A stretch of DNA of 64,000 bases from Brienomyrus brachyistius (GCF_023856365.1 NC_064549.1:6155608-6219607), one strand, 5' to 3'. Shown: positions 33,546-45,930, counted from the stretch's first letter. Numbers and translations: made by a program. The notes: a model not told the origin generated them from the sequence alone.

Positions 33546-36500
33546 GGCACCGATCACACACCACCCCCGTGAAGTTCATCTCAGCACAGCACGTTTGATA
33601 AATGTCAGCCAGCACAAATAAAATGCTGACACTATAATTAGATTTGATCCATTGGTAAATTTGACATTTCTAAAACAAACAAATTAGGCATGTAGTCATT
33701 ATAATTGCTTTGCAGTTAAATGTGTCACACAGTGTCTAATCCTTGGACTGAATCCTCATGTGGAAGGCAGACAATGTTCTTTTCTTTTGTTCTTGGAATG
33801 GAGAGTGGCTGTATTATTTTAGTTTAGCTTGTGGAGTGTTTGCTCTTGACACAAAAAAATGACTGAAATAGCCAGGAGCAGGGATCAGGAAGGTAATTTC
33901 TGAGACACTTGTGTTGATCGTAGGTTGGATCTCAAGGTCGCCGCTGTCCAGATATATTACGTTTGTTTGCCTGTCTGTTCTCTGCTTATCATTCCATAAA
34001 CATTTTTATAGCCTCATGTTCATACACAGCCAGTCATGTGGGATCTTATTGGCCTATCCTGTGCTGAATCTGAATTTGTGATTTAAAATCTGATTTACTG
34101 CTCTGATTATTTCCGGCGTCTTTGGATATGCTGTTTATTGAGCTCTCGTTTACTCACACGCTGCTCGCGCTCTGCATATCATCGATGCTGTTCTGTCTCT
34201 GTATGCTGAATCTGGATCCTTTTTTTGACCTTCGACCTTTACCATGACATTATAGCCAATAGCGGCGCTGCGGTCTTTGCTGACATTCCGCTGTCTGACC
34301 AAATGGGCTTTCTTTCCCCTGTACCTTGTTCCCTGTACGCTTTCTCTTTATCACATGGTAGTGTGATAAACACAGTGGGACACAGCTGGCTTGCCAGTGT
34401 TCATTCTCCCTAATACCCACCCCAATGCATGCTGCCCCCCCCCCCTCCCCCCCGCTCTGGGAGATTAGTGAGGAAGGTAAACGGCAGATTGCTGTTCGGG
34501 CCGGGAGTCTCGCTCGTACGCACAGCCACAAGCTCGCCGACTGGCCTTTTTACGGCCTTCTTGCTTTTTTAGAGTAAATCCCAGAAAGGTGGGATTTTCG
34601 TCCGGTTGACATATTGCTGGATTTGTGGCTTCCCCGGGTGTCTGGCTGTAGTAAAACCCAGGATCAATGAGGAGGGGGAGAGCAGCCTTGCGGCGCCAGC
34701 GTGACTCGGAAAGAGGGAGGGGCCCCGTGTCTGCAGCCCTTTTCGTGCCCGCATCTCGGATTGAACAAATTGGATGGATTACGATAAAGCCACAGAACTC
34801 ATACCAAGACCGAGATGTGCAGAAAATCCACAATAAACTCTGTCTGCCGCCCGACTTTCAAGGGCTCATTCTTATGCTGCTAACTTACAGCCCAGGGAGA
34901 CATCCGAACGCCTAGTTGATCATGGAGAGTTTGAGGGTTTGGTTGCGCTCACAGCATTCGTGTGAAGGCACCTCCATCTCTGCGGCACCTCATGTGCTGA
35001 AGGAGCGGAAGTTCACGCTAAGATTCATCCCAATCTGAGGCGTGCATCTCCTCCGCCCTAAAATGTGCTGACTGAATATGCTGTCTGACCTTTAGTAGAT
35101 ACTCCAGACCTCTCTGAACATCCCCACCAGCCAGTGCCCTTTCCCTCCCACCAGCCAGGAGTAGACACCATTTTTTTTTCTCGAATGTCTGAAATGTTCT
35201 GACAGTAAGAGTCGTGGGGCAAATGTTTGTGTTCAGATTCTCCGCACTGCTCACAGCTGGAGTCTTTTTCAGCAGAAGTAGCGGCTCCGGGTTTTACTGT
35301 CTGCTGTGATATCCACACCATTGCAGGCCTTACGTAACTCCCTGCGTCTAAGCCTACCTGTACTTGTTTGATGTGCCTAACTTAGGTCATACAAAATGGA
35401 TGTCCTCCGACCATATTCTCTGAAATATAGGCACCATCCTTTTTGTGACAGCACATTTAACCCATGTACCCAAACGAGGCTGTCCAACACTTCTTTTTGT
35501 GTCATTTCCCTGTAGATCACGCTGGATTTATCATTTCAGCTCTTTTAAGTCTGTTTTGGCACCTTATTACAGAATGTGTTGTACATCTGCTGAGGACGAC
35601 CACATTTGGGCGGCACCCAACAGAATGGGGATCTGTGACGTTTGTCCTTCAGTTGGCTGCACTTTAAAGATCAATGAAATAGATGAAGCTCACCGTTTGT
35701 AGCGCTAGGAGCAGCTGGCTGTCTGTGCCCTTTGATTAGGAGTGGGAACAGCGAGTGTGACAGTCCTGATGGGAGCTTCGCCATCTTCTCCCAAGGCCTC
35801 AGTGCCTCCTGAGGGTCCTGAGCCGATGTCCTGCCCATCCTGGGCTGCCTGGTGGCTTCACTGCAAAAACACTTACACAGCAAACACATCATGATTCAGG
35901 GCTGAAAATTTTGGTATGGAGTGAGACTTTCAATTCAGGACAAGTCTACACACACATGCACACGCATGTACATGTATGTAACGGTTGTATTACATTGTGA
36001 ATCCCCTGTAGGTTTTGCAAACTACCCCAACACTTTCAATGTAGCTAATTTTAGGTTTACAATAAAATAATATAGATCTGCGTGATTTCTTGCATGAGCC
36101 ACATGCATGAGAACTGGCAACCCTGAGGTAACAGTGTTAAGCTATGAATGTGTCTTTAAATCTCTTTTAATCACTTCTGTCAACATTCAAATTTGTACAT
36201 GGATAAAATGTAAGATACTCTGCAATCATCAATAGCCCCATAGCCCTAGACTTCACGAGTCTTAAATCACCGTATTTTTCTGATCATCTCTGTTTGATTC
36301 TGTGATCCTCCGTCATCCACATCTCAGAGGTGTGGAATTAAAGGTGCCCCCCTCTCCCCACCACCCACCCCCTATGCCATAAAGTTCAAAATTAAAGCTA
36401 TCAGATTGCTTTTGCTGTACACGGACCCCGAGGGAGCGGCTGAGGTAGCTGTGTCATCCCCAAAATCTCCATTCATCTTCCCGAAGTCCTCACACTGTGT

Positions 36501-37105
36501 CTGCTCCACGTCCGGGATGAAGGATCGTCCTGCTTTTATTTATTAACAGCAAAACTCTGCAGGAGCCACGATTACCCTTCAAACCAAGGGTCCCCTTTCT
36601 AGAAGCCGGCCTGAGTTCCTTTGCTGCTTAAGAGTCTCTCTGTTTCATTTTCTTCCTGGTAGCTAAACATTACACTGCCGCTTGGGAATTGTGCTTATTT
36701 GCACAGGTTTACAAATTAAACTGTATCGCTGGCCCTTGCATTTCACCCTACGCCCTCTACCTTTACCGTTCCCAGAGTGCGTCCTGTAACGTGTGAATCA
36801 CACATTCACAGCATTAATTTGCTACTACATTTTTTTTTTATCCCAACTTTACAAAACAACATGGAAATTAATGATTCTCTGATGGTATCAAAGATCCTGC
36901 TTAATTATGTATTCTACTTCATAAGCCTGGATTTAGTAGTCAAAACAAAACAAAGATTAAGACGGATTTAACAACACAGAAGTATGTAGCAGTTCCTATA
37001 AATAAATGTAATGCATTATTTTCATCTCATACGTGGCATCTGTTCCCGAGTAAGAAGTACTGTACGCTAGAATTCTACTCTTCGCCCACCCCATCTTGCT
37101 CTCCA
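33546..37105. other. Intergenic, no gene recognised
   Basis: C-rich runs at about 34434-34452 and a short CACACACATGCACACGCATG tract near 35950. I find no coding exon, RNA gene or named repeat. Confidence 0.6.
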
Positions 37106-37275
37106 AGGCTTGGAAGTTGCAGTGCTGGGTCAGCCAAGGTGTGGCAGCCCTGGAGCTGGGGGGTGAAGCTTAAGGACTTTGCTCAAGGGCTCACAGACAT
37201 AACTGTTCTCCCAAGGCGATCTTTTGACCACCGGCAGAGACTTAACCCACGAAGCCACTCGCTACCCCAAAGAAC
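37106..37275. mobile_element. Fish interspersed repeat fragment
   Basis: AAGGACTTTGCTCAAGGGCTCACAG, then TCTTTTGACCACCGGCAGAG and AACCCACGAAGCCACTCGCTACCCC. This keeps the order of a common fish repeat (…ggccttgctcaagggcccaacag… gaccaccagcacag… gagccactgctgcc). Degenerate and without visible ends. Confidence 0.5.
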
Positions 37276-38158
37276 AAGACACTTCTGTGGGTTTCAACTC
37301 ACAAACAATGTTAGATCCAGCCCTAGGAAATAAGAGAACATGGTCTGCATGAGCTCGCAACTTCGGGTCACGAAAAGGTCATGACAGACTCAGATCTTCA
37401 CAAACAAACTGTGACGAAATGCAATGCAAAGGGATTCATGCCAAAGGGAAGCAGGAGGATTTCGATTCTGAATGAGGCCAGCAGGTGGCATAATAGTGAA
37501 AGACTCAAAGCCAGAGTCAGATCAGGTTCTAGCCTGCTGTACCGCTGATAGCATATTTAAGCTGTATAAACCAGTGAGGAATGTCACAGGGGTCACTGTG
37601 ACATTTTATACAGCGAGATGATGCTGTAGCTGCCAGCCAGGACACAGCTGAACACCGACGTAATGAATGAGCTAAACATTTTCTCAGTTCCCCGGTTTAA
37701 ATTCAGCGAGCACCCGGCCCCGAACACATCTCTGTTTGTCAAAAGTATCACTTACAAGCCGCCTGCAAGTGATAAGGATATATTAGTGTGTCAACAGAAA
37801 GTGAATGGTAGTGATGGAGCTGATCTGACTGATATTGCCCACAGATGAATGGAGAACCTTTGTCAGCTGAATAAATCCATTTGGACCTTAATATGCTACA
37901 GCCCGAACTCCATCCGGCACTCTCATGAGCCTAAATCTTTAGTGATTGCCGTGGCACAAGTAAACGCCTTTAATATCAGCTCACCTTAGGCTCTGTAAGC
38001 CCCACTGCAATGCTTGTCACTTAGGGCCTTACAGAATGACATGTGAATCAGCCATGTGAGGCTAAGTCTGGTACAGTTTTCCAGCTCGCCTAAATATCCC
38101 ATCAGTTTCAAATAGCCGCAGGGATATAGCCAGGCTTACAGGTAGAACTGCTTATGTG
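37276..38158. other. Intergenic, no gene recognised
   Basis: Unique sequence with short self-similar text (GTCACAGGGGTCACTGTGAC near 37583). No gene or repeat family recognised. Confidence 0.6.
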
Positions 38159-38466
38159 CTGTGCTGTGCCCTACTGTGCCTTGCCTCACTGTGCCGTACC
38201 TCGCCGTGTCTCACTGTGTCTGATCATGCCTCACTGTGCCATGCCTCACTGTGTCTCACTGTGCCCCAGCATGCCTCACTGTACCGTGCCTCGCCGTGTC
38301 TCACTGTGTCTGATCATGCCTCACTGTGCCATGCCTCACTGTGTCTCACTGTGCCACTTCTCACTGTGCTTTGCCTCACTGTGCCGTACCTCGCCATATC
38401 TCACTGTGTCTGACCATGCCTCACTGTGCCATGCCTCACTGTGTCTCACTGTACCGTGCCTTACTG
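38159..38466. repeat. TCACTGTG-based minisatellite
   Basis: Short units (CTCACTGTGCC, CTCACTGTGTC, CTCGCCGTGTC) organised into a longer block of about 90-100 bp. The string TCTCACTGTGTCTGATCATG recurs at about 38207 and 38296, with TCTGACCATG at about 38408. Two overlapping plus-strand open frames here are by-products. Confidence 0.9.
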
Positions 38467-39600
38467 TGAGCCCAAAATATAATGGGTAAGAAGGTATACC
38501 GGCTCCCGAATGTTCCAAAAATCTTCCACACACCATCTTTGACTCATACAAATAGAGAGCTATATCTCAAGGTTAATGAACCCTACTCAGAGCTGTCTCT
38601 TGTACCCCTTGACAAGTTCATGCAAATTCATGACAGGCACCATATCCAATTCTCCATATCATGGTTTAGCAGTCACTCGTTTCCACCCAATGGGGAAATT
38701 CATATGATGAAGACAGTCTCTGAAGTGACCTGGACGATATGGATTCAGCCCTGGGATGTTTCAGCAAACAGGGATGCACAGCTCTCCCTGTTTCTGCTCC
38801 TGCACTCACAGCCATTTTCACTTCCGCTCATCGGTTTGCTGATACGTCTGGAAAACCTCCAGCACTTTGGCCATGAATGCCTTCATTTCATCTGCCATGC
38901 TCATCTCTGCCAGCCACGATATGGTCTGACAAAAGACACTCAATCTCAAAGTCCTCTAAGGGTCCTTCCGCGCCTGTTCAGATGCAGTGCATAATCCTGT
39001 CAGGGCGGGTGACTTTTTAAGCACCTGATCTGTAGATACTGCTGCATGCAGCTCCGGAGGGGACAGCCAGGTAAAGCCATGCGAATGGATCTGACGGGCT
39101 GTGAAAACACCCCTGACAATGGGCTCAGACCTTCTCTTTGGTCTCTGTCCGATTAATCATGTTCTGCCGCCCGGCTGCTTGGCATTCTGGAGCTCCGGAG
39201 TCAAGACCTGCTTTGTGGAGTTTTGAAACACAGACCCATGTGGCAACGCTGTAGTGTTCCAAGATGAATTCAGCACCCATGGGTGTCACAGATGGATAGC
39301 ACTGGTGCATCTCTAGGTCCAGGGTTAAAGGGAGTAACCGTGTTTTCACTGAGCTGTAGTGCCCCCACTGAAGTGGACGAGCTTGGTCTTCTCCTGGCGC
39401 AGGACCTGCTGCCCACCCCTCATGATCCTCCTCATGATCCCTCTTAAACGTGTCAATGGTGGAGCATGGCTTAGGGGACCACGCACAATTCCCAGGGAAG
39501 GTTTGAAACACATGCTCAATGACTGTTTCTCCTTAAGAGGCAAAACCAGTTTAAACGTTGTGTAAATGTCATGCAATTTTTTTAAAATAAAATAGAAACT
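38467..39600. other. Intergenic; unassigned open frames
   Basis: A 170-codon plus-strand frame (38482-38994) and a 128-codon minus-strand frame (39125-39511) show no domain I recognise. The minus strand at about 38830-38910 reads MADEMKAFMAKVLEVFQTYQ, a helical stretch that could be transposon-derived. It soon meets stops. No functional call is made. Confidence 0.35.
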
Positions 39601-40082
39601 AGGGAGGGAAATATTTCACCCACGATGTAACGAGTAAAGGTGACCTTTTGAACCCTTCATATACTAACATGGTGTGTCCTGGAGACAATTTCTTATTACT
39701 GTGGCATGATGTCTTAATGAAACGTTTCTCATTTTCATGAGTAATCTTTTAGCAAGAGTAACGCCCTTCCCAAGAAAAACGTACCTATGGCAGTAGCAGC
39801 CGTGGCAGTTTGAGTAATTCCCGCTGTGATACGTCGGCTTTCATATCACCGCCAAGCAGCCAAAGGTCACGAATCGCAGCTGCCGGCTGCCGCCGACGGC
39901 TGTGAACTAACATAAATCTCTAAGCAGCTGGCCTCAGTCACCGTGTCTCACCGGGCGTCCGAGATGCCCTGAAGGAGAAATCGATCAGCAGATGAGGCAC
40001 GTGAGTCCGTGGACCGGGATGGGTGCCGATGCTCGTCTGGGCTGCTCCGCACCAGAGCTGTAACCTAATGGAACACACATGC

Positions 40083-40200
40083 TTTGGTGCTGGATTTGTA
40101 CTTTATTTCAGTATTTTGCTAAAACTTTTACTTTCACTTCATCACATTTCTGAGCCAAGTAACAACTTTTTACTCTGATATATGCTATATAACCATTATA
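40083..40200. mobile_element. hAT-like element fragment, left part
   Basis: GTACTTTATTTCAGTATTTT, then ACTTTTACTTTCACTTCATC and CAACTTTTTACTC match the style of a widespread fish hAT MITE (text of 'ttacttttacttcactacattt'). The terminal bases seem to be missing. A matching opposite end lies at 42565-42680. Confidence 0.5.
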
Positions 40201-40434
40201 ACTCACCCAATTAAAAAAAAAATTATCTGAGCATACACTCAAAAAATGATATTTTATATTATATATTTTATATATCATGCATTAATTGCATACATAAATA
40301 TAATTAATAATATATATTCACACACACACATTGCACGCGGGGCACCTGAGTACGGCTGCACAATTATGAATCGCAATTTTTTTGTCAGAATGCAGATTGC
40401 AATTTCCCCTCATGATTGTTGAGCTGTAGCTTTC

Positions 40435-40437
<3 letters not shown>

Positions 40438-40479
<42 letters not shown>

Positions 40480-40480
40480 G
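40438..40480. repeat. (ATT)n microsatellite
   Basis: About 14 uninterrupted trinucleotide units, next to a SINE copy. Confidence 0.95.
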
Positions 40481-40503
40481 CTATGCATTACATACGCTTT
40501 TTA

Positions 40504-40616
40504 CAGGGTGGGACAGGCCTGCAGTGGTTAGCACTGTTGCGTGTGTGTGGAGTTTGTATGTCCTCCCTGTGTCATTGTGGGGTTTCCTTCAGGTACTCCA
40601 ACCCCCCCCCCCCACC

Positions 40617-40677
<61 letters not shown>

Positions 40678-40855
40678 GACACTGGTGTGCCTGTGTGGGT
40701 GAATGGTGTGTGAGTGTGTGAGCCCTGTGAGGGGTTGGGGGCCCATCCTGGGTTGTCCCCTAGCCTTGCACCCATAGCCTCTGGCAGAGGCTCCAATCCC
40801 CCCCAGGACCCTGAATAAGACAAGTGGCTGCAGGAAATGGATGCATGGACTTTCT
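40504..40855 (+). mobile_element. tRNA-derived SINE, V-SINE type, copy 2, split by (AC)28
   Basis: Begins GGGTGGGACAGGCCTGCAGTGGTTAGCACTG, lacks most of the B-box region, then keeps TGGAGTTTGTATGTCCTCCC, TGGGGTTTCCTTCAGGTACTCC, CCATCCTGGGTTGTCCCC and GGAAATGGATGCATGGA. A dinucleotide expansion replaces the middle of the body. Degenerate. Confidence 0.8.
40619..40675. repeat. (AC)28 microsatellite
   Basis: About 57 uninterrupted bases of AC inside the SINE copy, preceded by a 10-C run. Confidence 0.95.
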
Positions 40856-40924
40856 GTATGAAGATGGGACACGCAATACATTGAGATGCATGATATATCA
40901 GTTAGCACTGAAAAAATCTGATAT

Positions 40925-42179
40925 TTAACCTAACAAGCATTTCATAAGTGTCAAAGGCTTTTATTGACAATTACATTAAGTTTATGCAAAGAGTCAATAC
41001 TTGCAGTGTTGGTCCTTCTTTTTCAAGACCTCTGAAATTCGCCTTGACATGCTGTCAATCAACTTCTGGGCCAAATCCTGATTGATGGCAGCCATTCTTG
41101 CATAATCAATGCAGTCTCCTGGCCAAACCAACATGTCGATGTTTTGTTTGTTACCAAACTGTTCTTGGATGGTTGGAGGAAGTTCCTCTCTGAGGATGTT
41201 TTGGTACCATTTTTTCTTCATGACTGTGTTCTTAGGTAAAATTGTAAGTGAGTCCACTCCCTTGGCTGAGAAGCAACCCCACCCCACACATGAATGATCT
41301 CAGGATGCTTTACTGTTGGCATGACAGGACTGATGGTAGCGCTCTCCTTTTTTCTTCAGAAAATCTTTTTCCCAGATGTCCCAAACACCCCGAAAGGGGA
41401 TTCATCTGAGAAAATGATTTTACCCCAGTCCTCTGCAGTCCAATCCCTGTACCTTTTGCAGAATATCAGTCTGTCCCTGATGCTTTTCTTGGAGATAAGT
41501 GGCTTCTTTGCTGCCCTTCTTGACACCAGGCCATCCTCTTCACCTCACTGTGCAAGCAGATACACTCAGACCTGCCTGCTGCCCTTCTTGAGGAAGCTCT
41601 GCACTGGTAGTGCCCCTATCCCACAGCTGAATCAACTTTAGGAGATGGTCCTGGCGCTTGCTGGACTTTCTTGGGCGCCCTGAAACCTTCTTCACGATGT
41701 TTGAACCTCTCTCCTTGAAGTTCTTGATGATCCGATAAATGTTGGATTTAGATGCAATCTTACTAGCAGCAATATCCTTGCTTGTGAAGCAAGCATGGTT
41801 AATAGAGGAAGAACAATGATTTCAAGTACCACCCTCCTTTTAAAGCATCCAGTCTTTTATTCTAACTCAATCAGCATGACAGTGTGACCTCCGGCATTGT
41901 CCTCGTAAACACTCCTGTGTTAATGAGAGAATCACTGAAATGATGTCAGCGGGTCCTTTTGTGGCAGCGCTGAAATGCAGTGGAAGTGGATTTTTTTGGG
42001 ATTAAGTTCATTTTCATGGCAAAGAGGGACTTTGCAATTAATTGCCATTCATCTGCTCACTCTACAGAACATTCTGGAGTCTATGCAAATTGCCATCATA
42101 AAAAGCAGCAGGCGGCAGACTTTTAACACAATAAATTAATAATTATTTATGTTATTCTCAAAACTTTTGGCCGCGGCTG
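40925..42179 (-). mobile_element. Tc1-type DNA transposon, decayed
   Basis: One terminal repeat is visible at the plus-strand right end (CTCAAAACTTTTGGCCGCGG, then CTG and TA). The opposite end is not found. On the minus strand the helix-turn-helix region reads IASKSNIYRIIKNFKERGSN, followed by a GRPRKSSK motif. The C-terminal part reads MGWGCFSAKG, ILREELPPTIQEQFG and DSMSRRISEVLKKK. Two segments of the DDE catalytic domain are deleted: the one with the second aspartate (QHDGAP-type) and the one with the third acidic residue (PDLNPIE-type). Frameshifts also break the frame. The element is inactive. Confidence 0.88.
40994..41287 (-). pseudogene. Tc1 transposase C-terminal fragment, catalytic segments deleted
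   Basis: 97 codons. EQFGNKQ is joined directly to NIDMLVWPG, and that to CIDYARMAAINQDLAQ. Compared with intact Tc1-family transposases, the stretch between EQFG and the NIDxLxWP motif is gone, as is the stretch with PDLNPIE. Both hold catalytic residues, so the product could not work. Confidence 0.88.
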
Positions 42180-42564
42180 TACAGCACAAGAGCTGCTATG
42201 AAATAATGATGAATGCATTGGACAGTCAGCTGTATTCCACAGTGGAGGACGAGGGTTTTGGTCAGATCTGTCATCACTTACAGTATAAGAGGTGTGAAGG
42301 CAGGCTATAGGCCTGTGCTGCGAAATGTTTGTAATTCATTATTAAATCTGACCGGTAGCTTTTGTTTCCCATAAAACTAAAAAGTCATAGCAGCTCGGCA
42401 AGTTCTACCGCTTTTTTTTCTGAATAAAATGAAAATCTCTACTTATCCTCTTGGGGCTCAGCTTTCCTTATTGTTATGCCCTGTCACTTGAAATGTTATA
42501 TTCAAATGTGTCATGAGTGAATTTAAAAGGACAGGTTGCTTTTTGTGAGATCAAAAGGTTTGAA

Positions 42565-42680
42565 TGTATAGTACTTTTTACTTTTGATACTTAAGTGCTT
42601 TTAAAGTCAGTTTACTGGAAAATGGTATCTGTACTTTTACTTAAGTATGAAAATTGAGTAGTTCTTCCACTATTGGTCCA
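42565..42680. mobile_element. hAT-like element fragment, right end
   Basis: Reads ACTTTTTACTTTTGATACTTAAGTG, GTACTTTTACTTAAGTATG, AATTGAGTAGTTCTTCCACTA. Reversed, this is a fish hAT-type end (TAGTGGAAGAACTACTCAAT, then ACTTAAGTAAAAGTAC). It is the likely partner of the fragment at 40083-40200. Confidence 0.6.
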
Positions 42681-43800
42681 CACTGGCGTCTTGGAGACAC
42701 GGCAGACGGATTCCTCTCAGTTTTATTCAGGGGCTTCTTGTGCTATATGTGCAGGAAAGACCGCAGCGCACGTGCACGCTTTCAGTCGTGAATATGGCTG
42801 CCTTTTGTGTAAATGTATGTGCTGCCACTTTCCATGAGCAATAAGCAGATGACGGCCTGGCAGCCCGACTTCAGCAAAATAACTCCGCACTGAAACCCAG
42901 AGGACATAAACCTTCGGAAATGACCGAGACAGAGAAACCCACCCTCACAAACAAGCACGTTCTTGCAAGGCTACTTTGTAGGAGAGACCTACCGTCCACT
43001 CCCGGGTACAATACGCCCAGAGAGACCCCTTCTGCACATAAAAATAAAGTCATTCAGGTAAAAGGGCTCATAGGGGTTCTGCTGTAATAGGGACTCTTTG
43101 GAAGGTAGGGGTGCCCTTCAGGAGCCCCTAATTACTCCCCCTTTGTGCTTTTCTGCTCATGACCAGGGGTAGATGCTCATTCAGCCCGCACTGTCACCAA
43201 GGCGTAAAACTAATGGTCTATAAATCTGACCATGAGAAAAGCAATGATTAAAAAAGTTCTGAAATAAGCAAGAAGTTCACATTTTTAAATATGTCCCGAG
43301 GGGGAGTCCCAAGCAAGGAGGGCAGCTGTAATTCAGATCGACTCTTAATGTCTTTCAATCTCGCCAAGGTCTCCTCCTCGGCGTGCCCCTGAGCTCCCTG
43401 AATACTAATCGTGTGCCGCATGAAGCAGCAGGATGTCAGTGTGATGAAAAACAGGACGCTGCTGGGAAAAAAAAAAAACCTCCATCTTTGCCTGGAGCTT
43501 CATTATGTTAATATAAGCACTACGCTTCCCAGAATGCCACAGGACGTTTACAACTAAGTCGACTCTAGTTGCTGTTGATTTAATTATTTGTGTCCTCACC
43601 AGGTACCTCTGTGTAAAACCCTTTATATAATTTTACGCTAATTAATTTTCACAGACTTTTAATTTATTGGATTTACCCCCCTGAGGCGGAGTGTAAGTGG
43701 TACCTCAAGGGCATTTTAAATCCCTTTAACAGCTCCACCCTCTGCCTCCCTATTGGCCACGAGATTCATTTGGGTGGCCGCATGAAAAGAGGAGGCTGAA
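42681..43800. other. Intergenic, no gene recognised
   Basis: Unique sequence apart from a run of A near 43468-43479. I find nothing to annotate. Confidence 0.55.
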
Positions 43801-43815
43801 AGCCCCCTGCCATCT

Positions 43816-44038
43816 GGGGGGGGGGGGGCTGTGGCTCGGTGCTTGTAATCAGAAGGTCACTGGTTGCAAGGCTCTTAGCTACCAGAAACGCTTCTGGGTT
43901 GCGCGATAAATGGCCTAACCCAGAGTTCAGACCCCGAACCTCACTGTCACCTATATGTGTGTGTACGTCTCAAGGAAGAGCAAGATGGGATATAGGAAAA
44001 GAAGCATTACGAGGTTCCTGTACTTATAAATAAAGCAT
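43816..44038 (+). mobile_element. SINE-like repeat with poly-G head and AATAAAGC tail
   Basis: After a 13-G run comes GCTGTGGCTCGGTGCTTGTAATCAGAAGGTCACTGGTTGC, a tRNA-like head of fish SINE type. The tail is TCAAGGAAGAGCAAGATGGG, TACTTATAAATAAAGC. Similar text (CAAGGAAGAGC) recurs near 46010. Family not named. Confidence 0.55.
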
Positions 44039-44167
44039 CGTTTCATTTTGGGTGACGGCCATGAGCAGGGTAGGTAGGTGCTGTCCTATTGCATCTAGGA
44101 ATTTACCAGAGTTAGCAAGTTCAGACAACCAAGAAGTCATAAGCATAGTTTATTCATTGGGTAAAAA

Positions 44168-44590
44168 AAAACAACATACACACTATATGGATGAAAGTAT
44201 TGGGACACCTGGCCATGGCATCTCATTCTAAATCCATAGGCATTAATATGAAGCTGGTTCCCCTTTGCAGCTATAACAGCTGCCACTCCTCTGGGGAGGT
44301 TTTCCATAGGATTTGAGTGTGTCTGTGGGAATTTTGCCCATTCATCCAGAAGAGCAATTATGAGGTCAGGCACTGATGTTGAAGATGAAAGGATGCTCGC
44401 AATCTCCGTTCTAATTCATCCCAAAGGTGTCCGATGGAGTTGAGGTCAGGGCTCTGCGTGGATCACCACACTCACCGAACCATGTCTTTATGGACCTTGC
44501 TTTGAGCACTGGTGCATAGGCTTGCTGGAACAGTAAAGGACCTTCCCCAAACTGTCTAGGGCCACAGTGTCCTGTTGGGCCATAGCCTTA
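44168..44590 (-). mobile_element. Second Tc1-type element, 3' fragment
   Basis: The plus-strand left end CACTATATGGATGAAAGTATTGGGACACC is the terminal repeat of a common fish Tc1-type element. Reading the minus strand: QQAYAPVLKARSIKTWFGE, then SPDLNSIGHLWDELERRLRA in another frame, then PDLIIALLDEWAKFPQTHSN and GVAAVIAAKGN. The second catalytic aspartate is replaced (AYAP where DCAP-like is usual) and the terminal Glu of the PDLNPIE-type motif is Gly. Frameshifted, 5'-truncated and inactive. Confidence 0.85.
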
Positions 44591-44918
44591 CATCATCCTT
44601 CTTTATAATATATTCCACGCTTTTCAGACACACGAGCAGCTCATGGAGCAGTATAATGAGAAACAGGCTCTCTAAGGTCAGAACAGATGAAAAAACAGGT
44701 TTGCCATGACGGTGGTCATCTGACTCAAGATATTCCCACACACTGTCCATGAGAGATTGCCCTTACTAGATAAAAATTAGGCATGCTGCCTAAATTCTGA
44801 AAAATGTCTGTCTGCTATATTTTTAATCTTTCTATTCCAGATGCATTCCTTAAGATGGGATAGTTAGAAAAACCCAGTGAAGAACAGTAAACTTTTGGTC
44901 AGCATAGGAATATAGGTA

Positions 44919-45085
44919 GTGATGGACAAATTGATGTTTCATGAACCATTTGCTGTTTTTTTTTACACCACTAGATGGTGCTCTCTATTAAAAAAAGGGC
45001 ACAAAGCATGCCCCAGAGCAAGCCATCTAGTGGGGTGAAAAAATACAGCAAATGGTTCATGAGGCCTCGTTTTGGCAATCAGTAG
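44919..45085. mobile_element. Palindromic MITE, family C copy 1
   Basis: TTTCATGAACCATTTGCTGT pairs with ACAGCAAATGGTTCATGA, and CACCACTAGATGG with CCATCTAGTGGGGTG. A second copy lies at 62447-62553. Noncoding. Confidence 0.8.
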
Positions 45086-45745
45086 GAATGGGTATTGCAC
45101 ACATTAAGAGGAGTCTGTCTTCCGATGTTCTGTATGCTTGTTTAGGCTGACATCACAAGAACAGGTCAGCCTTCATAATAATATGCTGGGCACTTTTGAA
45201 AACAAACAAAGGAACCAAAAAACAATTTAAGAGTCTCAGCTGACTAACTGGTAGATCTGAGAACAGCACATGTACCAGCTGTATGCTGACAGCATAATTC
45301 TGCTCTATGCAAGCGCTCTGTGGTCGTTAAGTGGAATTCCCCTGAAATTCCATCATTCCGTTATTTTAATCACTTCGTAGTTGCAGTAGAGATACTCTCC
45401 AAACGCTGCTACATTCACTGTCCTAAATAATAAAATTCACGTTTACATGTTCAGTGTACTGTTCATGTACAGTGGCAATTTTATAGAGTTTCCAGTGTAA
45501 CTTTGCAATTTTCCCATTTTTCCTCTGGGGTGGGGGGGGGGGGGGTGGATTCCACTCTCTTTAGCCATAAAAGGCACTAAGTAGATCTCATTCTACGTGG
45601 GACTGTTCCCAGACCAGGAGAACATTAGACGGAATTTTCTGAAAAGGCCGCACAAATAATGCTATTAGGTAGGAATAAATAGTTTCCTTGGAATGTTCGG
45701 GTCACCTGGAGAGTAGTATGATTCACTCTGAGTGGCTCAGGGGGA
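45086..45745. other. Intergenic, no gene recognised
   Basis: Unique sequence with a 14-G run at 45532-45545. Nothing else is recognised. Confidence 0.55.
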
Positions 45746-45774
45746 ACCTCTGCTGTCTGAGTGCAGCTATGAAT

Positions 45775-45930
45775 CGGCCTCCACTGCAGCGTCCGTGGAG
45801 TTTGCATGCTCTCCCAGTGCTGTGTGGGATTCCGCCCACAGTTCAGAGACTTATCATTAGGTTAATTGGTGTCTATAAATTGCCCAAAGACCCTGATCAG
45901 GAAAAGCGGGTAGCCAACAGATGGATGAAA
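45775..45930 (+). mobile_element. Degenerate V-SINE body, copy 4
   Basis: GTGGAGTTTGCATGCTCTCCC, GGGATTCCGCCCACAGTTCA, AGGTTAATTGG, AAATTGCCCAAAG, then CTGATCAGGAAAAGCGGGTAG and ATGGATGA. The tRNA head is missing or unrecognisable, and the promoter boxes with it. Confidence 0.75.

Noticed and set aside
38482..38994. 170-codon plus-strand open frame as a gene
   Set aside because: No domain, no splice or promoter context, and it starts at the edge of a minisatellite. The opposite strand looks equally protein-like and is broken by stops.
44556..44750. 64-codon minus-strand frame as part of the neighbouring Tc1 transposase
   Set aside because: Its translation does not match any transposase segment. 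The recognisable Tc1 text stops at about 44590.
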